DNA of 41,190 nucleotides from assembly GCA_002490465.1 (NCBI GenBank), contig DKUB01000068.1:1-41190 (forward strand), in the 5' to 3' direction. This DNA comes from Lachnoclostridium sp. UBA7215. GTDB taxonomy: Bacteria > Bacillota > Clostridia > Lachnospirales > Lachnospiraceae. A program made the position numbers and the translations under genes. Of this stretch, positions 32,688-40,599 are shown one piece after another (within the stretch, counting starts at the first letter, position 1; each line of letters begins with the position of its first letter). Below the pieces are notes generated by a model, which did no database searches, had not been told where the DNA came from, and saw nothing but the letters and a program-made list of their open reading frames with translations.

Positions 32688-33557
32688 TTATCCAATTTGG
32701 ATGATTAACTTTAATTCTCTGCCTTCAACAAAAATTGGTAAGATAAAGAACTCGCCCTTGTCTGACAGGTTTGTATCTGTGTGGTACTCTGGCGGCAGCA
32801 TATCAAGCTGGACATTCTGATAACTTAAATCAGCAGCATACAGACCGCAGATGCAGTTTGTAAATTCACCAACGGAATCAAGTGCATCTTCATCAACTTT
32901 TTCAAATGTTTCTTTTGCATATCCGTCCGCAATGGCAAGAATGCCGTCGTCATCGCTGGAAAATCCAATCATGCCATGGAAATCACCAACCAGTTCCTGG
33001 AATACAAGATATTTGGCAGAATGCTTTGTAACAAATTCGCCCTTTTCTAAACGAATGTAGGAACTGATAAAACGGATTACATTTCGCAGTGACAATCCCA
33101 GCAGAGTCTGGTAACGTTCATCTTCAAGATGGGCAAAAGCAGGAAGAATGCGCTCAACATTACCTTCTTTCATGGCATTCATAATACGGTCAGAAAATCC
33201 GTTCTCGCGCTGATAGTCGGTAAGGCACTCATCAATCTCGTCACGTGTCATGTACTTGTTTTCCTCTAATGCCTGTACAAAAATCAAGTATGGATTTCCC
33301 TGGCATCCAAGCAGATACTTTACCTCTGATTCAGATAAATAACCCCGTTCTACTGCTAAATCGCCTATCTGTCGGTCAGCGTCCATCTGCAGATAGTTTA
33401 ATTCTGTTGCACGCTCGCGGGCAAGTAACCCTTCATGCTCAGCAAGTAACCCCAATTTTACACGATTTTCCGCTATGTATTTCATGCAGGAAGAATACTG
33501 TTCAGTTGTTATTTTCTGGTTATCAAGCAAATATTTTCCAAAAAACTGGCTAAACAT
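32688..33557 (-). CDS. CheX-like phosphatase domain fused to N-terminal MshEN-like repeats
   Basis: A 289-residue protein. The N-terminal ~120 residues contain three similar helical repeats: around KLGLLAEHEGLLARERATEL, QIGDLAVERGYLSESEV and FVQALEENKYMTRDEIDECL. They resemble the MshEN repeats that bind cyclic di-GMP in type II secretion and pilus ATPases, with weak consensus. The C-terminal ~110 residues match CheX/CheC-type CheY phosphatases, with the D-x3-E-x2-N motif at D227-E231-N234 (DSVGEFTN). The start at 33557 follows AAAGGAG. The gene heads a reverse-strand pair with cheY, from a divergent promoter region shared with aroC. Both domain calls are by eye; the phosphatase half is firmer than the repeats. 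Confidence 0.7.
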   Translation of the reverse strand: MFSQFFGKYLLDNQKITTEQYSSCMKYIAENRVKLGLLAEHEGLLARERATELNYLQMDADRQIGDLAVERGYLSESEVKYLLGCQGNPYLIFVQALEENKYMTRDEIDECLTDYQRENGFSDRIMNAMKEGNVERILPAFAHLEDERYQTLLGLSLRNVIRFISSYIRLEKGEFVTKHSAKYLVFQELVGDFHGMIGFSSDDDGILAIADGYAKETFEKVDEDALDSVGEFTNCICGLYAADLSYQNVQLDMLPPEYHTDTNLSDKGEFFILPIFVEGRELKLIIQIG

Positions 33558-33586
33558 AAAAATCTCCTTTCAATTGTATTATATTT

Positions 33587-33614
33587 ATTATACAATAGAA
33601 CGCAGAAAAAGCAA
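33587..33614 (-). promoter_or_regulatory. Reverse-strand promoter of the CheX-CheY pair
   Basis: Read on the reverse strand: TTGCTT (33614-33609) and TATAAT (33592-33587) with a 16-bp spacer, 30 bp before the CheX gene start. The intergenic region also carries inverted TTGTAT/ATACAA sequence. Confidence 0.55.
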
Positions 33615-33639
33615 AGGAATTTTGAAAGGAAGTGTAAAA

Positions 33640-34749
33640 ATGGCAGGATCCATGCTGGGAGAGGTATTTCGTATATCCACATGGGGGGAATCGCACGGAA
33701 AAGGACTTGGTGTCGTAGTGGATGGCTGTCCGGCCGGTGTCCCGCTCTCAGAAGAAGATATACAGAAATATTTAAATAAAAGAAAGCCGGGAGAGACGAG
33801 GTATGCAACCCCGCGCAAAGAGGATGACAGGGTTTCTATATGGTCAGGGGTGTTTGAGGGAAAAACAACAGGAACACCAATTGCCATGACGGTAGAAAAT
33901 AAATCACATAAGTCTGCAGATTATTCCGAGATTGCGTCATATTACCGTCCGGGACATGCGGATTACACATTTGATGCAAAATATGGTTTTCGTGATTACC
34001 GGGGAGGCGGGCGTTCTTCCGGGCGGGAGACCATCGGCCGTGTGGCGGCTGGTGCAGTTGCTGCCCGTATTCTGTCTGAAATGGGAATCCGCATAACGGC
34101 ATATGTCAGGGAAATAGGACCTTATTGTTGCCGGGAGGAACATGTTTCTTTTGAAAATATAGAAAAGAGTCCGCTGCGTATGCCGGATTTGCAAATGTCG
34201 GAGCAGGCGGAGGAGTATCTGGCCTCTAAAATGAGAGAAATGGATTCGTGCGGCGGTGTAATTGAGTGTGTGATCAGTGGAGTTCCAGCGGGAATTGGAG
34301 AGCCGGTTTTTGGCAAATTAGATGCGCTTCTTGCCGGGGCAGTTATGTCTGTTGGAGCGGTCAAAGGGGTGGAAATCGGAGCTGGATTTGCAGCTGCGGG
34401 GATGAGCGGTTCCGAAAACAATGATGAGTTTTATGTGGATGCTGACGGCGGGATTAAGAAAAAGACCAATTTTGCAGGTGGAGTCCTTGGAGGGATAAGC
34501 GATGGAGATGACATTATTATCCGGGCGGCTTTTAAGCCCACTCCATCGGTGTTCCGTCCGCAGCACACAGTAAATAAAGACGGGGAGAATATTGAAGTTC
34601 AGATTAAGGGGAGGCATGACCCGATTATTGTACCCCGTGCAGTTGTTGTTGTAGAGTCTATGGCAGCAATTACCCTTGTTGACCGGATGTTTGTGGCTAT
34701 GACATCCCAAATGGACAGAATCCGGGATTTTTACACCAACACAAATTGA
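33640..34749 (+). CDS. aroC: Chorismate synthase
   Basis: A 369-residue enzyme making chorismate from 5-enolpyruvylshikimate 3-phosphate with reduced FMN. Family motifs are present: ESHGKGLGVVVDGCPAG near the start, RPGHADYTFDAKYGFRDYRGG with GRSSGRETIGRVAAGAVA, and the GLMGGISDGDDI-like ending GVLGGISDGDDIIIRAAFKP. The start is ATG 33640 behind GAAAGGAAG; the open frame runs upstream into the CheX gene but has no start there. It is divergent from the CheX-CheY operon, and a small acidic gene follows. Confidence 0.95.
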   Translation: MAGSMLGEVFRISTWGESHGKGLGVVVDGCPAGVPLSEEDIQKYLNKRKPGETRYATPRKEDDRVSIWSGVFEGKTTGTPIAMTVENKSHKSADYSEIASYYRPGHADYTFDAKYGFRDYRGGGRSSGRETIGRVAAGAVAARILSEMGIRITAYVREIGPYCCREEHVSFENIEKSPLRMPDLQMSEQAEEYLASKMREMDSCGGVIECVISGVPAGIGEPVFGKLDALLAGAVMSVGAVKGVEIGAGFAAAGMSGSENNDEFYVDADGGIKKKTNFAGGVLGGISDGDDIIIRAAFKPTPSVFRPQHTVNKDGENIEVQIKGRHDPIIVPRAVVVVESMAAITLVDRMFVAMTSQMDRIRDFYTNTN

Positions 34750-34800
34750 CAAAGTTCGACATACAATGAAACCGAAAGTACAAAAATGGGGGAATCATGT

Positions 34801-34941
34801 ATGCAAAACGGTGAACAGCAGGATACTGAGGAACGGGAAGAGAATACCTGTCTGGTTGTAGACGATACAACCATTTATGAGGTAGATTTAGATTGCTGTC
34901 AGTGTCTGACAGAACAGGAGCGCCGGAAAGCCGGTGTATGA
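34801..34941 (+). CDS. Small acidic cysteine-containing protein, function unknown
   Basis: A 46-residue frame starting MQNGEQQDTEEREENTCLVV, then DDTTIYEVDLDCCQCL and TEQERRKAGV before a stop. A GGGGG sequence lies ~11 bases upstream, and a perfect 15-bp hairpin ends the gene. The CCQC cluster and the acidic run look deliberate rather than random. I do not recognise a family. It sits 51 bp after aroC and may be co-transcribed with it. Confidence 0.55.
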   Translation: MQNGEQQDTEEREENTCLVVDDTTIYEVDLDCCQCLTEQERRKAGV

Positions 34942-34950
34942 ATGAAAGAA

Positions 34951-34985
34951 GCAGCCGCACCGGTGATATTCACCGGTGCGGCTGC
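34951..34985. terminator. Perfect 15-bp hairpin terminator
   Basis: GCAGCCGCACCGGTG (34951-34965) pairs exactly with CACCGGTGCGGCTGC (34971-34985) around ATATT. TGTTTGC follows on the + strand and TTCTTTC on the reverse strand, so it can act in both directions. Confidence 0.75.
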
Positions 34986-35024
34986 TGTTTGCATGTCATT
35001 CAGGACATGTTGTGCCGGATTGCT

Positions 35025-35255
35025 TTAGAAGCCGCATCCACAGCCACTGCCAAAGCCACCGCCACAGCAGCACATAATCAGGAGAATCCAGATTATGCAG
35101 CTGCAGTCATTTCCTCCGCCAAACATGCCTGTGCCGCCACATCCGCCGCCACAGCAGAGCAGAAGGATAATGATGAGCCAGCAGGAAGAGCCACAGCCAT
35201 TTCCCTCGTTACAGGAACAGCCTCCGCCGCAATTTGTTGCTGATAAATCACTCAT
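35025..35255 (-). CDS. Gly/Cys-rich small protein (HCB-type, clostridial)
   Basis: A 76-residue protein with glycine- and cysteine-rich clusters (GGGCSCNEG, LLCCGGGCGGTG, CCCGGGFGSGCGCGF) alternating with two short hydrophobic stretches (SSCWLIIILLL and CIIWILLIM). Similar clostridial proteins are annotated as chorion-class or high-cysteine HCB proteins. The start at 35255 follows TAGGAGGCATTACT. It may be a membrane-anchored or spore/surface peptide; no function is known. It faces the small acidic gene across the hairpin terminator. Confidence 0.65.
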   Translation of the reverse strand: MSDLSATNCGGGCSCNEGNGCGSSCWLIIILLLCCGGGCGGTGMFGGGNDCSCIIWILLIMCCCGGGFGSGCGCGF

Positions 35256-35356
35256 AGTAATGCCTCCTAAAATCTTTTACAATGTCATCCTATGCAGGGG
35301 GGCTTGGGCGGTTTACAGGGAAGAAACATAATTTTTGAAAAAAAGGATTTTTTTAT

Positions 35357-35385
35357 TTGTATGTGCGGACATAATATAGTATAAT
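35357..35385 (+). promoter_or_regulatory. Promoter of the GH3-like lipoprotein gene
   Basis: TTGTAT (35357-35362) and TATAAT (35380-35385) are separated by 17 bp, 40 bp before the start at 35426. Confidence 0.65.
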
Positions 35386-35425
35386 GTCATTGCGTAATTG
35401 GCGCAGAAAAGAGGATATTAGAGCG

Positions 35426-36679
35426 ATGAAACGGGCTATTTGTATTGCCGTTATGGTATTTGTCGGAATATGTGTCTGTGCCTGTGGAAAGGGCGGGGAA
35501 GAACCTGTCATGTCACATGCGCCTGAGAGTACAGCAGTTACTGTTTCCGGACAACCGGTACAGGAAGAGGGAATTCCGCTGGTGTCCAGTGCGCGGGCTT
35601 TTGCCATGGCAGAGGATCTTGTCGCAGGCATGACATTAAAAGAAAAAATTGGACAGATGTTTATGGTGCACCTGTCCCAGCTGGACAGTTCCCACACGGA
35701 GGATGGCAACCAGTATAAGGTGACATCCAGGATGAGAAAATTATTAGAAGAGTATAATTTTGGCGGAATATATATGACTGTCAACAATATAGCCAATGAG
35801 AAGCAGACAAAAAAATTGGCGGGCAGTCTGCAGAATAGTGTGTCGGGAGGCGCCCTTTATCTTGCAATAGAAGAAGAGGGCGGCGGGAAAAGTCTGCTTT
35901 CCTCAAGAATAGAGGCAGGGGAAGAGGACAAGCTGGAAAAAAATCCGGATACACAGGATTCGGATGTGCCGGATTATTCTCTCTATCAGGAGAGTTATGG
36001 GATTGCTACAGCCTTTCACGGGGTTGGTATAAACATAAATTTTGCCCCCGTTGCAGATGTTGCATCAGAGGAAAATCCCGAATATGCTGCCCGCTGTCTG
36101 GGCAGTGACACCGATACGGTGGCAGATCGGGCCGAAAGTTTTATCCGCGGGATGGAAGCAGGTGGTCTTGCAACGACATTAAAATATTTTCCGGGGATTG
36201 CCAAGGTGGCCGGAAACCCGGCATTGGAGCTTTTGGAAAACAACGATAGCCTGATGACGCTTCGCAGTATTAATTTCACCACATATGAGGCGGGGATAAG
36301 CGCGGGAGCTGATGCTGTTATGATGAGCAATGTCTCTGTCAACAAGGTGACGATTAACAAGATACCGGCCTTTTTATCCCAGGAAATAGTAACAAACCTT
36401 CTGCGCGAGGAACTGGGGTTTGACGGTGTAGTTTTTACACCATTTCTGGACGAGCCTCTGATTATTGATAAATATACATCTGGATTTGTTGCCGTTGAGG
36501 CTGTAAAAGCCGGATGTGATATGTTAATTCTGCCTTATGACTGGAGAGAGGCCTATGAGGCTCTGCTCTTAGCAGTCCAGCGTGGGGATATCAGTGAAAA
36601 GGTTATCAATACAGCTGTACAGAGAATTTTAAAAAATAAAATTCAGCGCGGCATTTTGATAATAGAAAATGAGGATTAG
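35426..36679 (+). CDS. GH3-like lipoprotein, probably catalytically inactive
   Basis: A 417-residue protein with a lipoprotein signal (hydrophobic residues 4-17, then VCAC with the lipid Cys at 20). The rest is a glycoside hydrolase family 3 barrel of the NagZ type: KIGQMFMVHLSQ, FGGIYMTVNN, NINFAPVADVASE, KYFPGIAK and LGFDGVVFTPFLDE. The residues that do the chemistry are changed. The DQEGG motif reads EEEGG (149-153). The KHFPGHGDT..DSH loop reads KYFPGIAKVAGNP (253-265), with no catalytic His. The nucleophile in the TDD motif is replaced: VFTPF (336-340). A real NagZ could not work with these changes. The start at 35426 follows AAGAGGA. purF follows 17 bp downstream. Confidence 0.75.
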   Translation: MKRAICIAVMVFVGICVCACGKGGEEPVMSHAPESTAVTVSGQPVQEEGIPLVSSARAFAMAEDLVAGMTLKEKIGQMFMVHLSQLDSSHTEDGNQYKVTSRMRKLLEEYNFGGIYMTVNNIANEKQTKKLAGSLQNSVSGGALYLAIEEEGGGKSLLSSRIEAGEEDKLEKNPDTQDSDVPDYSLYQESYGIATAFHGVGININFAPVADVASEENPEYAARCLGSDTDTVADRAESFIRGMEAGGLATTLKYFPGIAKVAGNPALELLENNDSLMTLRSINFTTYEAGISAGADAVMMSNVSVNKVTINKIPAFLSQEIVTNLLREELGFDGVVFTPFLDEPLIIDKYTSGFVAVEAVKAGCDMLILPYDWREAYEALLLAVQRGDISEKVINTAVQRILKNKIQRGILIIENED

Positions 36680-36696
36680 TGTGAATGGAGGAAAGA

Positions 36697-38133
36697 ATGA
36701 ACACACATGAAAATGGGTATGAACCTTGCGGCCTACATGAAGAATGCGGGGTATTTGGCGTCTATGATTTAGATGGCGGCGATGTCGCATCTACCATTTA
36801 TTATGGCTTATTTGCCCTGCAGCACAGGGGGCAGGAGAGCTGTGGTATTGCAGTGAGTGATACGGAGGGGCCAAAAGGAAAAGTAATGTCGTCTAAGGGA
36901 ATGGGATTGGTTAATGAGGTCTTTGATGCAGAAAAGCTTGAGAAGCTCAAGGGGAATATCGGTGTGGGGCATGTGCGCTACTCTACAGCCGGAGCCAGCA
37001 TTGACCAGAATATTCAGCCCCTCGTCTTGAATTATGTAAAAGGTACGCTGATGCTGGCGCATAATGGCAATCTTGTGAATGCCCTTGAGGTCCGACGAGA
37101 ATTGGAGTACAGCGGCGCAATATTCCAGACAACAATTGATTCGGAAGTAATTGCCTATTTAATTGCCAGAGAACGGTTGAATACCGGTTCTGTTGAGGAT
37201 GCCATAAAAAATGCCCTGAAAAAGCTCAGTGGTGCATACTCTCTTGTGATTTCCAGTCCCAGAAAAATGATTGGTGCAAGAGATCCGTTTGGATTCCGGC
37301 CTTTGGTTATTGGTAAACGCGATAACAGTTTCATCCTGGCAAGCGAGACCTGTGCCCTTGATGCGGTTGGAGCGGAGTTTATCCGTGATGTAAAACCGGG
37401 TGAAATTGTTATGATAGATAAGGACGGGATTGCCTCTGATGAGAGTTTTTGTACTGTAAAACCGGCAAAATGCATTTTTGAATATATCTATTTTGCGAGG
37501 GCAGACAGCTATGTAGATGGAGTGAGTGTCTATAATTCCCGTATTATGGCGGGAAAGATTCTGGCACAGATGCACCCGGTGGATGCCGATCTGGTGGTAG
37601 GGGTGCCGGATTCCGGTAACGCTGCGGCAATGGGTTTTGCGCTGCAGGCCGAGATTCCTTATCAGATGGCTTTTATTAAAAACAGTTATGTGGGGCGTAC
37701 TTTTATTAAGCCGAAGCAGTCAGCCAGAGAATCCAGTGTCAAGATAAAATTGAACGTATTAAAGGAAGTTGTCCGCGGAAAAAGGGTGGTAATGGTAGAT
37801 GACTCTATTGTCAGAGGGACAACCAGCGGGAAGATTGTAAAGATGCTAAAAGATGCAGGAGCGTCAGAGGTACATGTGAGAATCAGTTCACCTCCATTTT
37901 TATACCCGTGTTATTTTGGTACGGACGTGCCAAGCTGTGATCAGCTGATTGCACACAACAATACCGTGGAACAGATTTGTCAATTAATTGGAGCGGATTC
38001 CCTCGGATATTTGGACGGAGAGAGGCTGCCGGAATTGATTGACGGCGATACCGGATACTGTGATGCATGTTTTTCTGGAAATTATCCGGTGGAACCGCCG
38101 AGTGAGGACATCCGCGGAGAATTTGACCGATAA
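36697..38133 (+). CDS. purF: Amidophosphoribosyltransferase
   Basis: A 478-residue enzyme that catalyses the first step of purine synthesis. A 16-residue propeptide precedes the catalytic Cys17 (HEECGVFGVYDLDGG). The glutaminase part has LFALQHRGQESCGIA and GVGHVRYSTAG; the transferase part has the PRPP loop VVMVDDSIVRGTTSG. Cysteines in KPAKCIFEY, PSCDQLI and TGYCDACFSG fit the iron-sulfur cluster ligands of the B. subtilis type. The start is ATG 36697 behind GGAGGAAA; the ATG at 36685 contains that site. purB follows, so the two are an operon for purine synthesis. Confidence 0.95.
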   Translation: MNTHENGYEPCGLHEECGVFGVYDLDGGDVASTIYYGLFALQHRGQESCGIAVSDTEGPKGKVMSSKGMGLVNEVFDAEKLEKLKGNIGVGHVRYSTAGASIDQNIQPLVLNYVKGTLMLAHNGNLVNALEVRRELEYSGAIFQTTIDSEVIAYLIARERLNTGSVEDAIKNALKKLSGAYSLVISSPRKMIGARDPFGFRPLVIGKRDNSFILASETCALDAVGAEFIRDVKPGEIVMIDKDGIASDESFCTVKPAKCIFEYIYFARADSYVDGVSVYNSRIMAGKILAQMHPVDADLVVGVPDSGNAAAMGFALQAEIPYQMAFIKNSYVGRTFIKPKQSARESSVKIKLNVLKEVVRGKRVVMVDDSIVRGTTSGKIVKMLKDAGASEVHVRISSPPFLYPCYFGTDVPSCDQLIAHNNTVEQICQLIGADSLGYLDGERLPELIDGDTGYCDACFSGNYPVEPPSEDIRGEFDR

Positions 38134-38172
38134 CAGGTGAACGTGGTTCACTTTGCAGAAATGGAGATTAAT

Positions 38173-39627
38173 ATGAATACAGATAGTTATGTCAGCCCGT
38201 TTTCAGAACGGTATGCCAGTAAGGAAATGCAGTATATTTTTTCGCCGGATATGAAATTCCAGACGTGGAGGAAACTCTGGATTGCTCTGGCGGAGACAGA
38301 ACAGGAGCTTGGACTTACCGATGCTGATGGTAACCCGAGGATTACGGATGAGCAGATTGCAGAGCTTAAGGCCCATGCAACAGATGTCAACTATGAGGTG
38401 GCAAAGGCGAGAGAAAAAGAAGTAAGACATGATGTGATGAGCCATGTGTACGCGTATGGAAAACAGTGCGAAAAGGCGGCGGGTATTATTCACCTGGGGG
38501 CGACATCCTGTTATGTGGGTGATAATACGGATGTAATTATTATGACAGAGGCATTAAAACTGGTAAAGAGAAAGCTGGTTAATATTCTGGCCATTCTTGC
38601 TGATTTTGCCAAAGAGTATAAAAACCTGCCAACTCTGGCGTTCACACATTTTCAGCCGGCACAGCCGACTACGGTAGGGAAACGTGCGACGCTCTGGATG
38701 CAGGAACTTGTCATGGATTTGGAGGATTTGGATTACGTCCTCTCTAATATGAAGCTGTTGGGTTCTAAAGGCACAACAGGTACACAGGCCAGCTTTTTGG
38801 AACTGTTTGAGGGGGACGAGGAAAAATGCCGCAGGGCAGATAAAATAATTGCTGAAAAAATGGGATTTGCAGAATGTTTTGCAGTATCCGGGCAGACTTA
38901 CAGCCGCAAGCTGGATACAAGGGTATGCAACGTTCTGGCAGGCATTGCAGCAAGTGCACATAAATTTTCTAACGACATCCGGCTTCTTCAGCATTTAAAA
39001 GAAATAGAAGAGCCTTTTGAGAAAAAACAGATTGGTTCGTCTGCTATGGCGTACAAGAGAAATCCAATGCGCAGTGAGCGGATTGCCTCGCTGTCGCGTT
39101 ATGTCATGGTGGATGCATTGAATCCTGCAATAACTTCGGCGACCCAGTGGTTTGAGAGAACACTGGACGACTCAGCAAATAAGCGTCTGAGCGTAGCAGA
39201 GGCATTTCTGGCAATTGATGGAATTTTGGATTTATATATGAATGTGGCAGACGGTCTTGTTGTATATGATAAAGTAATTACAAAGCATTTGATGGCCGAG
39301 CTTCCTTTTATGGCTACAGAAAATATTATGATGGATGCGGTAAAGAGGGGCGGGAACCGCCAGCAGCTGCATGAAAAAATCCGTGAGCTCTCTATGGAGG
39401 CAGGAAAGAATGTAAAAGAAAAGGGCGGGGAAAACAATCTGCTTGAGCTGATTGCTGCGGATGAGGAATTCCCGATGAGTCTGGAAGAGTTAAAAGAGAC
39501 GATGGAACCGTCCCGTTATGTCGGACGTGCACCGGGACAGGTGGATGAATTTATTGCAGAGGTTGTTTCACCAATTCTTGCAAAATATAAAGATATGCTT
39601 GGCATGAAGGCAGAAATTAACTGTTAA
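38173..39627 (+). CDS. purB: Adenylosuccinate lyase
   Basis: A 484-residue lyase used twice in purine synthesis, on SAICAR and adenylosuccinate. It has the fumarase-superfamily signature SSAMAYKRNPMRSE (with the flexible loop), HLGATSCYVGDNTD, and TGTQASFLELF. The length matches the longer clostridial/eukaryote-like type. The start is ATG 38173 behind GGAG; the earlier frame start at 38137 has no ribosome binding site. It lies 39 bp after purF. Confidence 0.95.
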   Translation: MNTDSYVSPFSERYASKEMQYIFSPDMKFQTWRKLWIALAETEQELGLTDADGNPRITDEQIAELKAHATDVNYEVAKAREKEVRHDVMSHVYAYGKQCEKAAGIIHLGATSCYVGDNTDVIIMTEALKLVKRKLVNILAILADFAKEYKNLPTLAFTHFQPAQPTTVGKRATLWMQELVMDLEDLDYVLSNMKLLGSKGTTGTQASFLELFEGDEEKCRRADKIIAEKMGFAECFAVSGQTYSRKLDTRVCNVLAGIAASAHKFSNDIRLLQHLKEIEEPFEKKQIGSSAMAYKRNPMRSERIASLSRYVMVDALNPAITSATQWFERTLDDSANKRLSVAEAFLAIDGILDLYMNVADGLVVYDKVITKHLMAELPFMATENIMMDAVKRGGNRQQLHEKIRELSMEAGKNVKEKGGENNLLELIAADEEFPMSLEELKETMEPSRYVGRAPGQVDEFIAEVVSPILAKYKDMLGMKAEINC

Positions 39628-39651
39628 AACCGTGTGCAATTGGAGGGAAAT

Positions 39652-40527
39652 ATGTGGCTGTCAGATGGCTGGGAGGAATATGAGGTGCTGGACACTTCGT
39701 CCGGTGAGAAATTAGAGCGCTGGGGAGATTATATATTGGTGCGGCCGGACCCGCAGGTTATATGGAATACTCCGTACAGGGCGCCGGAATGGAAGAGAAA
39801 AAACGGGCATTATCATAGGAGCAATAAAGGCGGCGGCCAATGGGAATTTTTTGATTTACCGGAACAATGGGACATTCATTATAGAGATTTAACCTTTAAC
39901 CTCAGACCTTTTAGTTTTAAACACACGGGACTTTTTCCGGAGCAGGCAGTAAACTGGGACTGGATGGACAGAAAAATCCGGCAGGCAAAACAGGAGTGTC
40001 CTGAGCGGGAAATAAAAGTCCTTAATCTGTTTGCCTATACAGGAGGCGCAACGCTTGCCTGTGCGGCAGCAGGAGCTGCGTTAACCCATGTAGACGCCTC
40101 TAAGGGGATGGTAACGTGGGCCAAGGAAAATGCGGCGGCAGCAGGGCTTGCAGATGCGAAGGTCCGTTATCTTGTGGATGACTGTGTGAAATTTGTTGAG
40201 AGGGAAATTCGCCGCGGCAATCATTATGACGGCATTGTTATGGACCCACCATCTTATGGGCGCGGGCCGAAAGGTGAAATTTGGAAGATTGAGGAAAAAG
40301 TGTTTCTTCTTATCAAAAGCTGTGCAAAACTCCTTACAAAAAAGCCGTTATTCTTTTTAATTAATTCGTATACGACAGGTTTGCAGCCGGCTGTACTTTC
40401 GTATATGCTGACACTGGAAATTCAACCGCGTTTTGGCGGTGTGGTGGAAGCTGATGAAATCGGCCTTCCTGTGAGAGGCGGGAAACTGGTTCTGCCCTGT
40501 GGCGCCAGTGGAAGATGGTCGTATTGA
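39652..40527 (+). CDS. Class I SAM-dependent methyltransferase, rRNA type
   Basis: A 291-residue methyltransferase. The AdoMet-binding region is clear: LNLFAYTGGATLACAAAG with an acidic strand end at THVDASKGMVTWAKENA. The catalytic-type motif DPPSYGRG resembles those of N- and C5-methyltransferases of the RlmI/RlmK kind. The N-terminal ~100 residues are aromatic-rich (GQWEFFDLPEQW, LTFNLRPFSFKHTGLFPEQA). The target base is not identifiable. The start is ATG 39652 behind TTGGAGGGAAAT. It follows purB by 24 bp and is the last gene before a hairpin terminator. Confidence 0.85.
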   Translation: MWLSDGWEEYEVLDTSSGEKLERWGDYILVRPDPQVIWNTPYRAPEWKRKNGHYHRSNKGGGQWEFFDLPEQWDIHYRDLTFNLRPFSFKHTGLFPEQAVNWDWMDRKIRQAKQECPEREIKVLNLFAYTGGATLACAAAGAALTHVDASKGMVTWAKENAAAAGLADAKVRYLVDDCVKFVEREIRRGNHYDGIVMDPPSYGRGPKGEIWKIEEKVFLLIKSCAKLLTKKPLFFLINSYTTGLQPAVLSYMLTLEIQPRFGGVVEADEIGLPVRGGKLVLPCGASGRWSY

Positions 40528-40539
40528 ATAGAAGAAATT

Positions 40540-40575
40540 TATCCCGGCAGACATTTGTTATAGTCTGCCGGGATA
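40540..40575. terminator. Hairpin terminator of the purF-purB-methyltransferase operon
   Basis: TATCCCGGCAGAC (40540-40552) pairs perfectly with GTCTGCCGGGATA (40563-40575). The U-tract is weak. It also lies just downstream of the reverse-strand leucine-rich-repeat gene. Confidence 0.7.
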
Positions 40576-40599
40576 ATAACGTGTGAGGGAGGCAAATTC

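Noticed and set aside
33475..33639. Upstream extension of chorismate synthase
   Set aside because: It overlaps the divergent CheX gene and the family starts at MAGSMLGEVF.
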